Below, in pieces: positions 8,792 through 18,174 of a DNA stretch of 64,000 nucleotides. Source of the DNA: OLB4 sp002050165 (GTDB taxonomy: Bacteria > Bacteroidota > Ignavibacteria > Tepidaquicellales > Tepidaquicellaceae); assembly GCA_030263475.1 (NCBI GenBank), contig SZPC01000002.1, positions 186,001-250,000 on the forward strand, read 5' to 3'. Position 1 is the first letter of the stretch. Each line of letters starts with the position of its first letter. Made by a program: the position numbers and the translations under genes. Below the pieces are notes generated by a model that saw only the letters and a list, made by a program, of their open reading frames with translations, searched no databases and had not been told where the DNA came from.

Positions 8792-9572
8792 CTTAAACTT
8801 TTTAGATTTAGGTCAAGTCCGGCAGCAACCTTTCCGTAAAACTGTACCGGTTAAATTTCCCTGCCCTGAAGAAACGAGCCCTATATAAATTCAGTTGGTT
8901 AAATTAAAAATTAACCTTGTTTAATGTCTTGATAGCTGTCTTTGTTTGTTGGCTAATAAATTACTCTTTGGATATTGCCTGCGGGTTGACTTGTGCGTTA
9001 GAAGTAACCGCCAATGTGCCATTTGTGTGTTGACAATCGAAATTCAATTTTATGTGCGTTGGGAAATAAATTAAAAACATTTTGTCGGGTAGAGTCTCGG
9101 TTTTGAGGATGTCCGGTTGTTGAAACGTTTCTATGCTCACGTTTGCATGACGAACAGGTTTACTTTTTCTGGTTATTAGTCGTCTGTGTCATGTTCGCGG
9201 TGTTGTCATACACTTACCGATAAATTATTATTACCCGCCCTTAATTTCCAAAAGAATATAGATTACAACTGCCTAAACTTTGCTATTGTACACAAGGTTA
9301 AAATTACCTCACAATTTCACAATGCAATTATTTCCTCTTGACGGTGCTGATTGTTTTGTTCATGCGGATTCCATTGCACCGGTAAATTAGCCACAACCGT
9401 GCGGTTTCAACTTTTGACTGATATGATGCCGGTGAGTTTTCAATTGTGCGGTTGGAGATGGGAAACAGTTGAGCTATGCCTTTTTGTGCAGAGGTTATAC
9501 TCACTAATTCATATCTCATAAAAACAGGAGGTCGAATTGACCTCCTATTTATAGCGCATACATTTAATGAAA
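8792..9572. repeat. 780-bp non-coding gap holding copy B of the gene-less unit (about 8948-9220)
   Basis: From GTTGGCTAA at 8948 to about 9220 the sequence aligns block by block with 6221-6497. Shared pieces include caatgtgcc, gtgcg-tgggaaa-aaattaaaa, aggtttactt, gtcgtctgt and cacttacc/cacttgctgcc. The hairpin arms and the terminal AAC core are degraded and no attC follows. The flanks (8792-8947, 9221-9572) show nothing I can assign. A 63-codon reading frame at 9328-9519 lacks recognisable features. Confidence 0.55.
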
Positions 9573-9974
9573 TTAAACGACTACAAACTCGCTCGTATTT
9601 GTCGCGTTGTATTTGATATTGATTTCATCTCCGGCTCTTGGAACAGAAATTTTTGAGACCGGTGAATCGCCTGTAACCTGGAATGGTGCACCATAAGCGG
9701 GAATGACTTCGAGTGTAAGTCTGACTACAGGATCGTTATTGATAAGCGTTCCTGTGTCTTGAATTGAAATAACTTTTGCTTTAGCCGGCATACCCGTCAT
9801 TGCAAGATTACCTTGCCCTGAAAATTTCTTCGCCTGATCTAAACCATAATTTGCCTGATCAACAAATTCCTGACCCATGAAAGTTTTCGTCAAAAAGCCG
9901 GATAAACCTTTGTTCACTGCTTTATCAGCATCGTTAATTGCTTCTTCCGTTGATTTCTTTTTTTTGAAAAACAT
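9573..9974 (-). CDS. Small protein with a domain shared with its neighbour; function unknown
   Basis: 133 residues, no signal peptide. After a lysine-rich start and an amphipathic stretch comes a beta-type domain beginning GMPAKAKVISIQDTG (about residues 60-133). It shares a pattern (G-x-PA-x-AKV-x-x-I, then LTLEV-x-P) with the neighbouring protein at 10026-10415, so the two are paralogous modules. A clear AGGAG lies 7 nt before the ATG, strong for this genome. I do not recognise a function. Confidence 0.7.
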   Translation of the reverse strand: MFFKKKKSTEEAINDADKAVNKGLSGFLTKTFMGQEFVDQANYGLDQAKKFSGQGNLAMTGMPAKAKVISIQDTGTLINNDPVVRLTLEVIPAYGAPFQVTGDSPVSKISVPRAGDEINIKYNATNTSEFVVV

Positions 9975-10025
9975 TTGATTTCTCCTTTCTAAATTTTATT
10001 GATGTTGTTGATTAATATTTTTCTT

Positions 10026-10415
10026 TTACCCGTCAAACCCTACGATTACGATTTTGTCCGCGTTCCCCGGTTTAATTTTCACATCAATCTCCCTACCTAT
10101 TACGAAAGTATGAGTATCGTTTACAGGAACTATGCGGGTAGTGTTTACAGTGTAACCTGCGCTGTTTAACGGTTTGACTTCCAGGGCAATTTCAATTTCT
10201 TCGAATTGATGAGTGTTACTCTTGCAACCAAAATAATTATTCGAGTGATGGATGCGCAACACTTTAGCACGAGCGGGAATACCTGTTTTCAATAGCTTTC
10301 TTTGCCAAGGCATAAACCCGCGCCCACGCAGTTCTTTGTAAACCGTAAAGTACAGCACAACACTAACTAACAGCACGAATGCAGCAATCTGATAAATATG
10401 TGACAAATAATCCAT
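10026..10415 (-). CDS. Membrane-anchored paralogue of the 9573 protein; function unknown
   Basis: 129 residues. One N-terminal transmembrane helix (IYQIAAFVLLVSVVLYFTV, about residues 7-25) is followed by a basic linker and the same beta domain as the neighbour, starting GIPARAKVLRIHHSN and continuing with IALEVKP. Both genes read on the minus strand 51 bp apart and may be co-transcribed. A membrane-anchored and a soluble version of one domain suggests a pair acting together; this is inference. Confidence 0.7.
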   Translation of the reverse strand: MDYLSHIYQIAAFVLLVSVVLYFTVYKELRGRGFMPWQRKLLKTGIPARAKVLRIHHSNNYFGCKSNTHQFEEIEIALEVKPLNSAGYTVNTTRIVPVNDTHTFVIGREIDVKIKPGNADKIVIVGFDG

Positions 10416-10524
10416 CCTATAATGTATATCCTTTGATTTTAAGGAAAGTTCAACCTGTTTCTATAAAAAATATACATCAAATATTTTTCCGTGAAGTAAT
10501 AATCACAACTAAGAAGGCGTGTTG

Positions 10525-11982
10525 TTATTTCACCAAAATCATTTTCTTTACGGAAATAAATTCTCCTGCTTCGATTCTGTAAAAATATGTGCCGCTTGAA
10601 AGGTGCGAAGCATTGAAATCTGTGCGGTAAGTTCCTGCACTTAATTTTTCATTCACAACTTCACTTACTATTCTACCCATTAGGTCATAAATAACAATTT
10701 TTACGTGTACTGATTTAGGAATACTGAAATTAATATTCGTTACCGGATTGAACGGATTGGGGTAATTCTGAGATAATGAGAACGATTCAGGAATTTCCGA
10801 ACTGACGGTCTCGATGCTTACTAAATTTCCCGATGGGTTGCGCAGATATAAAATTTCAGGATTATTACTTCCAAAACGCCCATCCGTAAATGCTACATGC
10901 AGAGCTGTGCCGCTGGCAGTTATTGAAGCGGAACTTGAATTAGCAACTTGATTTGTAAGCCTTTCATCCGAACCCCAGCTTGCTCCTCCGTTTACTGAGC
11001 GTTTGTAATATATTTCATAGTTAGTAGCGCCATTACGATTATCATGCCATACAACGTGTATTAAAGAACTTTGGGCTGAAATAACAGGTGAAAAGGATTG
11101 GTTAAGATCATTGGTAAGACGCGTATCGGGACCCCAGCTGCTTCCTCCATCAGATGAGCGTTTATAATATATTTCTTCATTTCCATCACGGAAATCTCTC
11201 CAGGCTATATGTAAATTAACTCCTGAAACAGATATAGAGGGTTCTGTTGAATTTCCGGTATTATTGGTTAACTTTGTATCAGAACTCCAGTTTACACCTC
11301 CATCGGTTGAGCGTTTAAACCATATTTCATCACCGTCGCGCGTGTCACTCCATACAACATACACACTTGAGCCGGAAGCTGTAACTGAATTAAGACTAGA
11401 TTCTGCCGAATTATTTGTTAACCTCGTTTCCGTGCCCCAATTTGCTCCGTTATCATTAGAGCGTCTGTAGTATATTTCTTTGTTGCCGTCACGTTCATCA
11501 GTCCAGGTTATATGCACTAACGAGCCCGAGGAAAATATAACCGGACGCCAGGAATTTCCTGCATTATTTGATATTCTTACTTCCGACTGAAAATTATTTC
11601 CTCCATCAGTAGAGCGCCTGTAATATATATCCGGCACTCCCTGGTGGTTATCATACCAAACTACATGAACATTTGAGCCTGAAACTGATATTGAGGGATC
11701 ATAGGATGCGCCCGTATTATTTGTGAAACGTCTTTCATTTTCCCAGGTTGTACCTCCGTTAGTAGAACGTCTGTAATATATTTCCCAGTTACCCCCGCGG
11801 TTATCCTGCCAAATTACATGAATGCTGGAACCAGATGAAGCAATTGAATTTACATTGGGAGTTGTGTAAGATAAAGCGGCATTATTAGAAAGTCGGACTA
11901 TAGGATCCCATTGAGAAAATAATGTTCCTGCAGTAAGTTCAAACATAAAGAAAATAAATAACGTAAATTTTGAGTTTTTCAT
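10525..11982 (-). CDS. Secreted BNR/sialidase-type repeat protein with T9SS sorting domain
   Basis: I start at the ATG at 11980-11982 because MKNSKFTLFIFFMF begins a signal peptide; an upstream extension to 12069 is possible but carries no such signal. The body has about seven repeats of roughly 57 residues of the BNR type (for example YYRRSTDGG...NVHVVW), which predict a beta-propeller. The C-terminus has SQNYPNPFNPVTNINF and a beta domain ending in VKKMILVK, a type A T9SS signal for export and surface attachment. Carbohydrate or protein binding is likely; no catalytic sialidase residues can be confirmed. Confidence 0.85.
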   Translation of the reverse strand: MKNSKFTLFIFFMFELTAGTLFSQWDPIVRLSNNAALSYTTPNVNSIASSGSSIHVIWQDNRGGNWEIYYRRSTNGGTTWENERRFTNNTGASYDPSISVSGSNVHVVWYDNHQGVPDIYYRRSTDGGNNFQSEVRISNNAGNSWRPVIFSSGSLVHITWTDERDGNKEIYYRRSNDNGANWGTETRLTNNSAESSLNSVTASGSSVYVVWSDTRDGDEIWFKRSTDGGVNWSSDTKLTNNTGNSTEPSISVSGVNLHIAWRDFRDGNEEIYYKRSSDGGSSWGPDTRLTNDLNQSFSPVISAQSSLIHVVWHDNRNGATNYEIYYKRSVNGGASWGSDERLTNQVANSSSASITASGTALHVAFTDGRFGSNNPEILYLRNPSGNLVSIETVSSEIPESFSLSQNYPNPFNPVTNINFSIPKSVHVKIVIYDLMGRIVSEVVNEKLSAGTYRTDFNASHLSSGTYFYRIEAGEFISVKKMILVK

Positions 11983-12019
11983 TTTTGCTGTTGTTAAGTT
12001 TTTGGTTGTAATAAAGTGG

Positions 12020-12316
12020 TTAAATTTTTTTTTCAATTTCTTCGCTCCATTCCCCCTGACAATTTCCATTCATTGCTGCAACTCTAAAGAAATATTTACT
12101 GTCGGGTAGCAGACCGTTTACTGTATATCTCGCTTCGCCAACAATATCAATATGTGACCAAGCATTTTTGCTTTTGCGATTGGTTTTTTGAATGACATAA
12201 CAATTTGCATTTTTAACTGCATCCCACTGCAGATTAACCTCACCCTCTAAATCACCCTTATTAGCGCAAAGGTTCGCAGGTGGGAGTAATCTATTCTCTT
12301 TGTTATTCTTTTTCAT
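12020..12316 (-). CDS. Single fibronectin type III domain protein
   Basis: From the ATG at 12314-12316 it encodes 98 residues, nearly all one FnIII domain: VNLQWDAVKNANCYVIQK, then YTVNGLLPDSKYFFRVAAMN. No signal peptide is visible, so it may be cytoplasmic or exported in an unknown way. It lies just upstream of the BNR gene on the same strand and may share its transcript. FnIII domains mediate protein binding; the partner is unknown. Confidence 0.7.
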   Translation of the reverse strand: MKKNNKENRLLPPANLCANKGDLEGEVNLQWDAVKNANCYVIQKTNRKSKNAWSHIDIVGEARYTVNGLLPDSKYFFRVAAMNGNCQGEWSEEIEKKI

Positions 12317-12590
12317 TTCAAAATTAGTGTGAAACAAAAATATTTCATTGAAATCATTTTGTCCAAGTAAACTTTTTTTGTAAAGTTTAAAAGTTTAATA
12401 CCCGTTGTTATTTAAAAACGGAATAATCGTGAGATTTTTAAAGGAAACTTTATGCAGAAAGTTGAGAAATTTAAAAGCGCGGAATGTCACTAAATGAAAA
12501 TATCGCTTTGCAATTGAAAGTTATTTTCACAACAAAACCCCGAAATCTAAATTTTATAAATTATAAAAATAAGCTATTTTAACTTACGCG

Positions 12591-14066
12591 ATGTATAAAT
12601 TTACATTAATAAATACGCTTAAATCTTTCAATTTGAAAGAGATCCGGGAATTCGGAGATTTTGTCCGATCGCCGTTTTTTAATAAAAATCAGGCTGCTGT
12701 AAAACTATTTGATTATTTGAGAAAATATTACCCTGATTTTAACTCCGGGAAATTGAGAAAAGAAATTGCTTATAAAGAAATGTTCGGGAAGAGCGATTAC
12801 AGTGAAAGTTTTATGAAGACGATAATTCACATCCTTTCAAATTTAGCGGATGAATTTCTCTTTCATCTGAATTACCGGAAGAAGCCTATACTTGAGAAGC
12901 TGATGATATGCGAAGAGCTTAATTCGAGAAAACTTGAGAGACGGTTGTTGAAATTAATCCGGGAAACAGAAGCGGAAATTGAGGAGATAAAAGACACTCA
13001 CGAAATTAAATATCATTATTACAAATACCGTTTTTACAAACTCAGGTTTGATTATGGCGAGTGGATAAAATTCAAGAATAAAAACCTGATTGATTTTGAA
13101 CCGGATTTGTTGCAGCAGATTACTGACTCTCTTTCATTCTATTATTTTGAACAATTACTTTCTGGCTACCGAAGTGTGGTTGCCTGGCGGGATATCGTTC
13201 CTGTAAAATTTAATGACGAATTGGCGAATAATATTATTCACTATCTTTTGAACAGCGAAAATGATTTCATTAAAAATACAAATTTGAGAATTCATTTATT
13301 CGAGTCGTTGCTTTTAAAGGAAGGGGCAGTGGAATTCTTTTACAAACTGAAGGAAGTATTATTTTCAGAATCGGAAAAAATTTCACAGGATGATAAATTT
13401 TCACTTATGTCGGTACTTAACCAATACTGCAGTAAAAAGGGTACTCATGGTGTTAGCAGCTTTCTCCAAGAGAGGTTTCAGATATATAAACAGGCGCTCG
13501 GAAAAAATTTTTATAAACTAAAATCCCATTTGTATTTCGATCAGATATTGTTTGGAAATATCGCCCAAACGGCGATAATTCTTAAAGAATTTGATTGGGT
13601 GGAAAATTTTATTAACAAATACGGGAGCGAACTTCCACCCGATAATGGCGGCATAGTAATAACCTACATTAAAGCAAGGTTGCAATTTGCCAAAAGTGAA
13701 TTTAAGAAAACGTTGGAAATGCTGACTTCAATCAAATCAATAATTCATATACCTTACAAAACAGTAATCCGGAATTTAATGTTAATGGTCTATTATGAAC
13801 TTTCATATTTCGAGCAGTGTGAATATTTACTTGCATCGTGTAAAAAATTTTTAGTAACTAACAAGAACAATTTTTCCCGCGATGGAATAAAAAAATACGA
13901 AAATTTTTTAAAGTATTATTCTAAGCTACTTAATTTCAAATTTAGAGGGAAAAAGGATGGGATTGAGAATGTGATTGTTCAACTTCAAACAGATATTATA
14001 ATCGTGGAGAGAAGGTGGTTGCTTGAAAAAGCGCTTGCGATCGAAAAGGAGAAAACTAAGTTATGA
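12591..14066 (+). CDS. Large helical hypothetical protein
   Basis: 491 residues, no signal peptide or membrane segment. It is rich in helix, tyrosine and lysine, and resembles tetratricopeptide-like solenoids in amphipathic pattern. The N-terminal stretch (IREFGDFVRSPFFNKNQ, then YPDFNSGKL) is of a type I associate with an uncharacterised family in Ignavibacteria-like genomes; I give no function. It reads opposite to all cassette genes and marks the chromosomal border of the main array. The region upstream (12338-12590) is AT-rich and may hold its promoter. Confidence 0.8.
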   Translation: MYKFTLINTLKSFNLKEIREFGDFVRSPFFNKNQAAVKLFDYLRKYYPDFNSGKLRKEIAYKEMFGKSDYSESFMKTIIHILSNLADEFLFHLNYRKKPILEKLMICEELNSRKLERRLLKLIRETEAEIEEIKDTHEIKYHYYKYRFYKLRFDYGEWIKFKNKNLIDFEPDLLQQITDSLSFYYFEQLLSGYRSVVAWRDIVPVKFNDELANNIIHYLLNSENDFIKNTNLRIHLFESLLLKEGAVEFFYKLKEVLFSESEKISQDDKFSLMSVLNQYCSKKGTHGVSSFLQERFQIYKQALGKNFYKLKSHLYFDQILFGNIAQTAIILKEFDWVENFINKYGSELPPDNGGIVITYIKARLQFAKSEFKKTLEMLTSIKSIIHIPYKTVIRNLMLMVYYELSYFEQCEYLLASCKKFLVTNKNNFSRDGIKKYENFLKYYSKLLNFKFRGKKDGIENVIVQLQTDIIIVERRWLLEKALAIEKEKTKL

Positions 14067-14149
14067 ATCTGTTATCAATGTGAATAGATTCGTCAGATGA
14101 GTTCTACTTTCGATGATAATGAGTAAAGAACATTTACGAAATATAAAGA

Positions 14150-14392
14150 TCAGGTTCCTACTCTAAGTATGATTACATCAAAGGTGGAAATCAAATAATC
14201 AAAACCTATAGTAAAGGTGGTGATAATTACAATCTCAATTATTTTTTCTTTCTCAACGTTAAACACCATACCCGAAAGGGTTATCAAATGTCCATAATAT
14301 TGATCTGGTATATGAGAGCAATAACTCAGTTTTGAGTAAATATCTTTAAATTCTTGTTTCATCTCGTTAATCGTTTTCTTTATAATTTTCAA
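14150..14392 (-). CDS. Small hypothetical protein of the terminal cassette
   Basis: 80 residues, helical at the N-terminus and hydrophobic at the C-terminus (IIEIVIITTFTIGFDYLI), perhaps a membrane segment. The start lies within the end of the 14367-14717 gene (26-bp overlap), which suggests translational coupling. No family recognised. It is the cassette gene farthest from attI and no attC is seen beyond it. Confidence 0.5.
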   Translation of the reverse strand: MKIIKKTINEMKQEFKDIYSKLSYCSHIPDQYYGHLITLSGMVFNVEKEKIIEIVIITTFTIGFDYLISTFDVIILRVGT

Positions 14393-14717
14393 TTTCTTCT
14401 GTAAAATAATTTCTAATTAGAAAATTATTCCCACCTTTATTATAAATAAACCATAAGTTCTTGTCATGTTGGCAGACCTTAATGCAATCGTCAACCAAAC
14501 TTTTAACATCATTTTCTGCAATGATTACTTTTCCAGATACTGAAACAGAAGAAGGAAATTTTGTAAGTCCTGATTGCACAATAATAAAATCACCGGTTAC
14601 AACAACTTTTCCTGAAAAAGAGGAATCATTAATTCGTTTTTCACCTGCCACACTGAAGTTGCCGTTAATTGTGATGTCCCATAATTTAATTCCATTTTCG
14701 TTTTTAATATATCCCAT
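14367..14717 (-). CDS. Hypothetical beta-rich protein of the terminal cassette
   Basis: 116 residues, mostly short beta strands with repeated 'SGKV(V/I)' turns (SGKVVVTGDFII, then SGKVIIAENDV), as in a beta-helix or bactofilin-like fold, then a helical tail. I do not recognise the family. It lies between the chromosomal gene ending at 14066 and attC-2 and overlaps the following small gene. Confidence 0.6.
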   Translation of the reverse strand: MGYIKNENGIKLWDITINGNFSVAGEKRINDSSFSGKVVVTGDFIIVQSGLTKFPSSVSVSGKVIIAENDVKSLVDDCIKVCQHDKNLWFIYNKGGNNFLIRNYFTEEIENYKEND

Positions 14718-14804
14718 TGTTCTTTTATATTATGTTGTTTACTTTGTTATTTGTCGGAATTTAGGTATTAGTCAGTATTGGTTGTGGTGGTTGTCCAAAC
14801 TTGC

Positions 14805-14941
14805 CCACAACGTTTGCCTCGCTTTGCGTAGTGGCGGGGATTATTGCCGCTACTTTTCATACGAAGCCGTAATGTTCAAATTTACGAAAAACTGTTATAA
14901 GAAGCCGTTCAGCCCGGCTTGGCGCAAAACCATCGTTGGCA
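14805..14941. repeat. attC-like recombination site 2
   Basis: 137 bp from core CCACAAC to core GTTGGCA. The arms tttgcctcgctttgcg and ggcttggcgcaaaacc pair imperfectly. The 3' core GTTGGCAGT matches the complement of the attC-3 5' core in seven of nine bases. Confidence 0.85.
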
Positions 14942-14974
14942 GTTCGGCTTTCTTTGTCATTTTTGGTTGTTTAA

Positions 14975-15598
14975 TCAAGTTATTTTAAAATATTCTTTGT
15001 ACCACGCAATTTCGTGGTGGTCAAGTTTGGTTTTGTCAAGTTGATGTGCCGGGTCAAGTTTTGAATACAAAATTTCAAGTGACGCATAATCTCTTTGGCT
15101 TATAACCTTAAAGCCATTTCTAATTAATAGAGCTGCTGCCACACCAGCACCAATTTGATAAGATTTGTTTTCAGAAAATCTGTTTCCATTATAAATCACT
15201 TGACTGCCACAAGCTGCACTAATGTCCATTAAAACAGCAAGCTCGATATTTTCCTGTTGAGCAATCTCAAGCATTCTTTCAGAGGCTTTAATCATTCCTT
15301 CTGTCCAATCTTTTCCGCTTTCAGATAACACTTTTGCCTTTCCTTCCAAAACATCAAATCCCGTACCACCGTGAATGTCGCTCATTTCTCTTGGAGTTCC
15401 GTAGGAAAATTCTTCAGGACAAAATTTCACAACTTTTACGGTATCGTATTTTAGTATTTTTAATGCTGCCGGATATTCACCATTTGCAGTCCCGTCCCAG
15501 CCACAAGTAATTCCAGACAAACAAGCACTCATTAAAATTCTAAGCGGATTGTCCTTTGTTGGAATTCTTAAATTTTCTAAATATTCCCTGTATGTCAT
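14975..15598 (-). CDS. DUF523 protein (TudS-like desulfurase family)
   Basis: 207 residues. The DUF523 signature is present: SACLSGITCGWDG (about residues 23-35), FCPEEFSYGTPRE and ISAACGSQVIYNG. Members studied as 2-thiouracil desulfurase TudS bind a [4Fe-4S] cluster with three cysteines, and candidate cysteines are present in each motif. The real substrate here is unknown. It fills one cassette between attC-2 and attC-3. Confidence 0.85.
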   Translation of the reverse strand: MTYREYLENLRIPTKDNPLRILMSACLSGITCGWDGTANGEYPAALKILKYDTVKVVKFCPEEFSYGTPREMSDIHGGTGFDVLEGKAKVLSESGKDWTEGMIKASERMLEIAQQENIELAVLMDISAACGSQVIYNGNRFSENKSYQIGAGVAAALLIRNGFKVISQRDYASLEILYSKLDPAHQLDKTKLDHHEIAWYKEYFKIT

Positions 15599-15626
15599 TG
15601 TCTATATGTGTGTTGTTTAAGATGAC

Positions 15627-15713
15627 CGACAACGATTTACTCTAATGTTCAAATTTACGAAAAATTGTCATAAGAAGTAGCGAACCCCGCTTGTGCCAAA
15701 CTGGCTGTTAACT
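15627..15713. repeat. Truncated attC-like site 3
   Basis: Only 87 bp from core CGACAAC to GTTAACT. The central block aatgttcaaatttacgaaaa and the right arm are kept and align with attC-2, but the left arm is missing, so no long hairpin can form. Its 3' core does not match the next boundary (4 of 9 bases). Confidence 0.75.
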
Positions 15714-15725
15714 GTGGTATTTTCT

Positions 15726-16445
15726 TTATATATCTTCAAAATATTCCTTCAGATTTGAGTTCGGTCTCCCAACAACATTACCAGGTTTCCAGCGTTTGGC
15801 TTGAATGTAAATAATGTCAAGTCCAAGTTTGTCTTCTTTGATTGTTCCGTCAATACCTTCATCTCCGCTTTTTCCCATTGCTTTTCCAGCGTCTTTAATT
15901 GAACCTCCGTAACCCATTTTTACTAAAAGTTCAACAACAAGTCTTTCAAAAAAAGCAGGTGAGAGGTCAACAACTCTGTTTAATAATTCAGAGGCTAATG
16001 ATTTTCTAATTCTTTGATATGCCTTGTCTAAATTTTCTTCAGGTGTTTGTTCGTTGGCTTCAATTACTGTCGTTTCATCTTCTTCATTTTCATTATTGTT
16101 TCTTGAAGCGTTTTGAAACTCTAAAAACGCAGGAAACTGTCGCAGATATTTTGCATCAATTCGGTCAGGATTTTTTGCTAATGTTTGTTTTCCAAGTTCA
16201 GTAATTGTAAATGTTGCTCTTTTTGGAGAGTCAAGCAATCCAGCCTTTTTTAAATATGTTTTTGCCCAGCCAACTCTATTGTCAAATATTGCTTGGTTTC
16301 CACTTGCCAAAAGCTCTTTTCTTTCTTCGTCTGTAACTTCAAACTCAACTGCTAATTTTTCAATTAAATCTCTGTATTTATGTTCTTGTCCGTCAGAAAC
16401 AAGTCTAAGTAAAGGAAGCATTAAAGTCTGGTAATCTGGTATCAT
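15726..16445 (-). pseudogene. mrr: Mrr-type restriction endonuclease, C-terminus lost
   Basis: 239 residues against roughly 300 for full Mrr. The N-terminal winged-helix Mrr_N domain (about residues 1-95) is intact. The nuclease domain begins (FFERLVVELLVKMGYGG) and keeps the catalytic GDEGIDG and YIQAKRW (D...QxK). After VGRP, where the last third of the domain should follow, the frame ends in an unrelated tail, NSNLKEYFEDI. Mrr cleaves methylated DNA in other bacteria. Here the missing part, together with the damaged attC-3 immediately downstream, suggests a deletion; activity is doubtful. Confidence 0.8.
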
Positions 16446-16500
16446 AACTTCTGTATGTCAGTATTATTTTCTGTTTGGTTACGGGTTTCAATAAGCTGCC

Positions 16501-16632
16501 GCACAACGGTTGGCAAATTGGCGATGGGCGGGACTTTTAGCACTATCGTTGAACCGAAGCACAAATGTTGAACTTTGCACTTCCGTTGATACGAAGCCGT
16601 TCAGCCCGCCTATTTCCAATACGATGTTGGCG
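16501..16632. repeat. attC-like recombination site 4
   Basis: 132 bp from core GCACAAC to core GTTGGCG. The central block is gttgaaccgaagcacaaatg. The 3' core GTTGGCGGT is the exact complement (9 of 9) of ACCGCCAAC at the attC-5 5' core. Confidence 0.88.
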
Positions 16633-16641
16633 GTTCGGTTT

Positions 16642-17295
16642 TTACTTTTTATTCTTGTCGTCTTCCGTGTCGTCAAAATAATTTGATGACGTGTCTTCGT
16701 TGAAGCGGATTTTTTTACTGTATTTTGCTCTTGCACTTTGCTCTTTCAAAAACATATCTTTTATACCTGCCTCACTTTTTGCAAAAAACATAGTGTTATT
16801 AATAGAAAGAGATAAAGCAATTTTCTCTACATCGTGGTCTGTCCCGATGTAGGTAAATGTCCACCTATTTTGTTTTAGTCCTTCAACAAGTTTTTTTATG
16901 TCGTTACCCGAAAATTCTTTTGAAGCATTTTCTTCTCCGTCTGTCAATATTGTTACAAGAACATTATAGTCAGTTTGCCCTTGTAAAGATTCTTTCAGTT
17001 TGTTTATACTAAAACCCATTGCATCAAATAACGGTGTCATTGCATCAGGATTATAGCTTTTGTCGTCTATTTGTTTAAGGGTACTTGCTGGGTCAATAAA
17101 GTGAAGTAATTTTTGTCCTAAGCTATTGAAAGAAACAAATGAAACAAAATGTTCTTGTTCTGGAAATTGTTTTTCAATTCCCTGAATTGTCTGCACCAAC
17201 TCATTAAATCCTTGAATGATTGTGTTTTTTATAGACGACATCGAACCGCTTTCGTCTAAAATAATTAGGTTATGCACCTGATGTTTCTTTTCCAT
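16642..17295 (-). CDS. von Willebrand factor A (VWA) domain protein
   Basis: 217 residues, one VWA domain. The MIDAS metal site is visible: LDESGSMSS (residues 13-21, DxSxS), a threonine region MTPLFDA, and LTDGEEN. The C-terminus is a short acidic/basic tail (DDTEDDKNKK). No signal peptide, so it is cytoplasmic. Small VWA proteins act as metal-dependent binding partners in several stress and defence systems; no partner gene is in this cassette. It ends 10 bp from the attC-4 core. Confidence 0.88.
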   Translation of the reverse strand: MEKKHQVHNLIILDESGSMSSIKNTIIQGFNELVQTIQGIEKQFPEQEHFVSFVSFNSLGQKLLHFIDPASTLKQIDDKSYNPDAMTPLFDAMGFSINKLKESLQGQTDYNVLVTILTDGEENASKEFSGNDIKKLVEGLKQNRWTFTYIGTDHDVEKIALSLSINNTMFFAKSEAGIKDMFLKEQSARAKYSKKIRFNEDTSSNYFDDTEDDKNKK

Positions 17296-17353
17296 ATTTT
17301 TTGCTTTTGTATTGTTATTAATGTCTGTTAAGGGTTGTGTTGTCTAAACTGAC

Positions 17354-17486
17354 CGCCAACGTTTAGGGTATTGCCGAAGGCGGGGATTTTTAGCACAAAA
17401 GTTCAATAGAAGAACGAATGTCGAACCTTGCACAAATGCCCAATCGAAGCTGTTCACCCGCTCTCTTGCCAATTTGTTTGTTATGT
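17354..17486. repeat. attC-like recombination site 5
   Basis: 133 bp from core CGCCAAC to core GTTATGT. The left arm is tagggtattgccgaaggcg; the centre is gttcaatagaagaacgaatg. The 3' core GTTATGTGT is the exact complement of the attC-6 5' core (9 of 9). Confidence 0.88.
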
Positions 17487-17501
17487 GTTCGCCCTTTTGT
17501 G

Positions 17502-18131
17502 TCAAGCTGTCTGTAATTTTCTGAAACTGCAAAAAACAAAATTTTGTATCGTGTCAAACGGTGTCTTGTGGTCAACTGTTATACATTTTATTTTTTCAAA
17601 AAACATTTTCAAACGGTCAGTCATTGTCGTTTCGGAATATTGTTTGATTTCAATCCCGCTACATTTTTTCGGACCTTGTTCCGAAAAAGTGCCGATAATT
17701 AAAAAACCTGTCGGATTTATATTTTGTCTTGCGGTGTCAATGTAATTTGTTATTTCCTGTTCGTCTGTCAGAAAGTGAAACGTTGCTCTGTCGTGCCAAA
17801 AATCATATTTTTCTGTTGGTTTAAATGTCGCTGCATCTGCAATAATCCACTTTACGTTTTTTGCGTTGTCGCCAAGTCGTTGTTTCGCTCTGTCAATAGC
17901 CGCTTGGGAAATGTCAAGAACTGTGATGTCTTGAAAACCTTTATCAAGTAAATGGTCAACGAAAAAACTGTCGCCACCGCCAATGTCAATGATTTTTGCA
18001 GTTGTCGGCACGTTAAACCGTTTTATGAAGTCGAGCGAAGTTTCGGGTGTCGGCTGATACCAACTAACTTCGTTTTGCTGTTTCGTTTGATAAATGTTTT
18101 CCCAATGTTTTTTGCGATCAAAATTTTCCAT
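17502..18131 (-). CDS. Class I SAM-dependent methyltransferase
   Basis: 209 residues, Rossmann methyltransferase. The SAM motif I is KIIDIGGGDSFFVDHLL (about residues 46-62), the acidic strand-2 end VLDISQ, and the motif IV region IIADAATF with FWHDRATFHFL. The type begins HWENIYQTK...VSWYQP, common in cassettes and plasmids and sometimes related to thiopurine or tellurite methyltransferases. Substrate unknown. One-gene cassette between attC-5 and attC-6. Confidence 0.85.
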   Translation of the reverse strand: MENFDRKKHWENIYQTKQQNEVSWYQPTPETSLDFIKRFNVPTTAKIIDIGGGDSFFVDHLLDKGFQDITVLDISQAAIDRAKQRLGDNAKNVKWIIADAATFKPTEKYDFWHDRATFHFLTDEQEITNYIDTARQNINPTGFLIIGTFSEQGPKKCSGIEIKQYSETTMTDRLKMFFEKIKCITVDHKTPFDTIQNFVFCSFRKLQTA

Positions 18132-18174
18132 TTTCTATTGTCGTCTTTTTTCGTGGTCGTCTTTTTAGGGTGAC

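Noticed and set aside
9328..9519. 63-codon reading frame on the minus strand
   Set aside because: No recognisable features, no ribosome-binding site and it lies in a decayed non-coding stretch.
11983..12069. Longer start for the BNR-repeat protein
   Set aside because: The signal peptide begins at the internal ATG (11980-11982).
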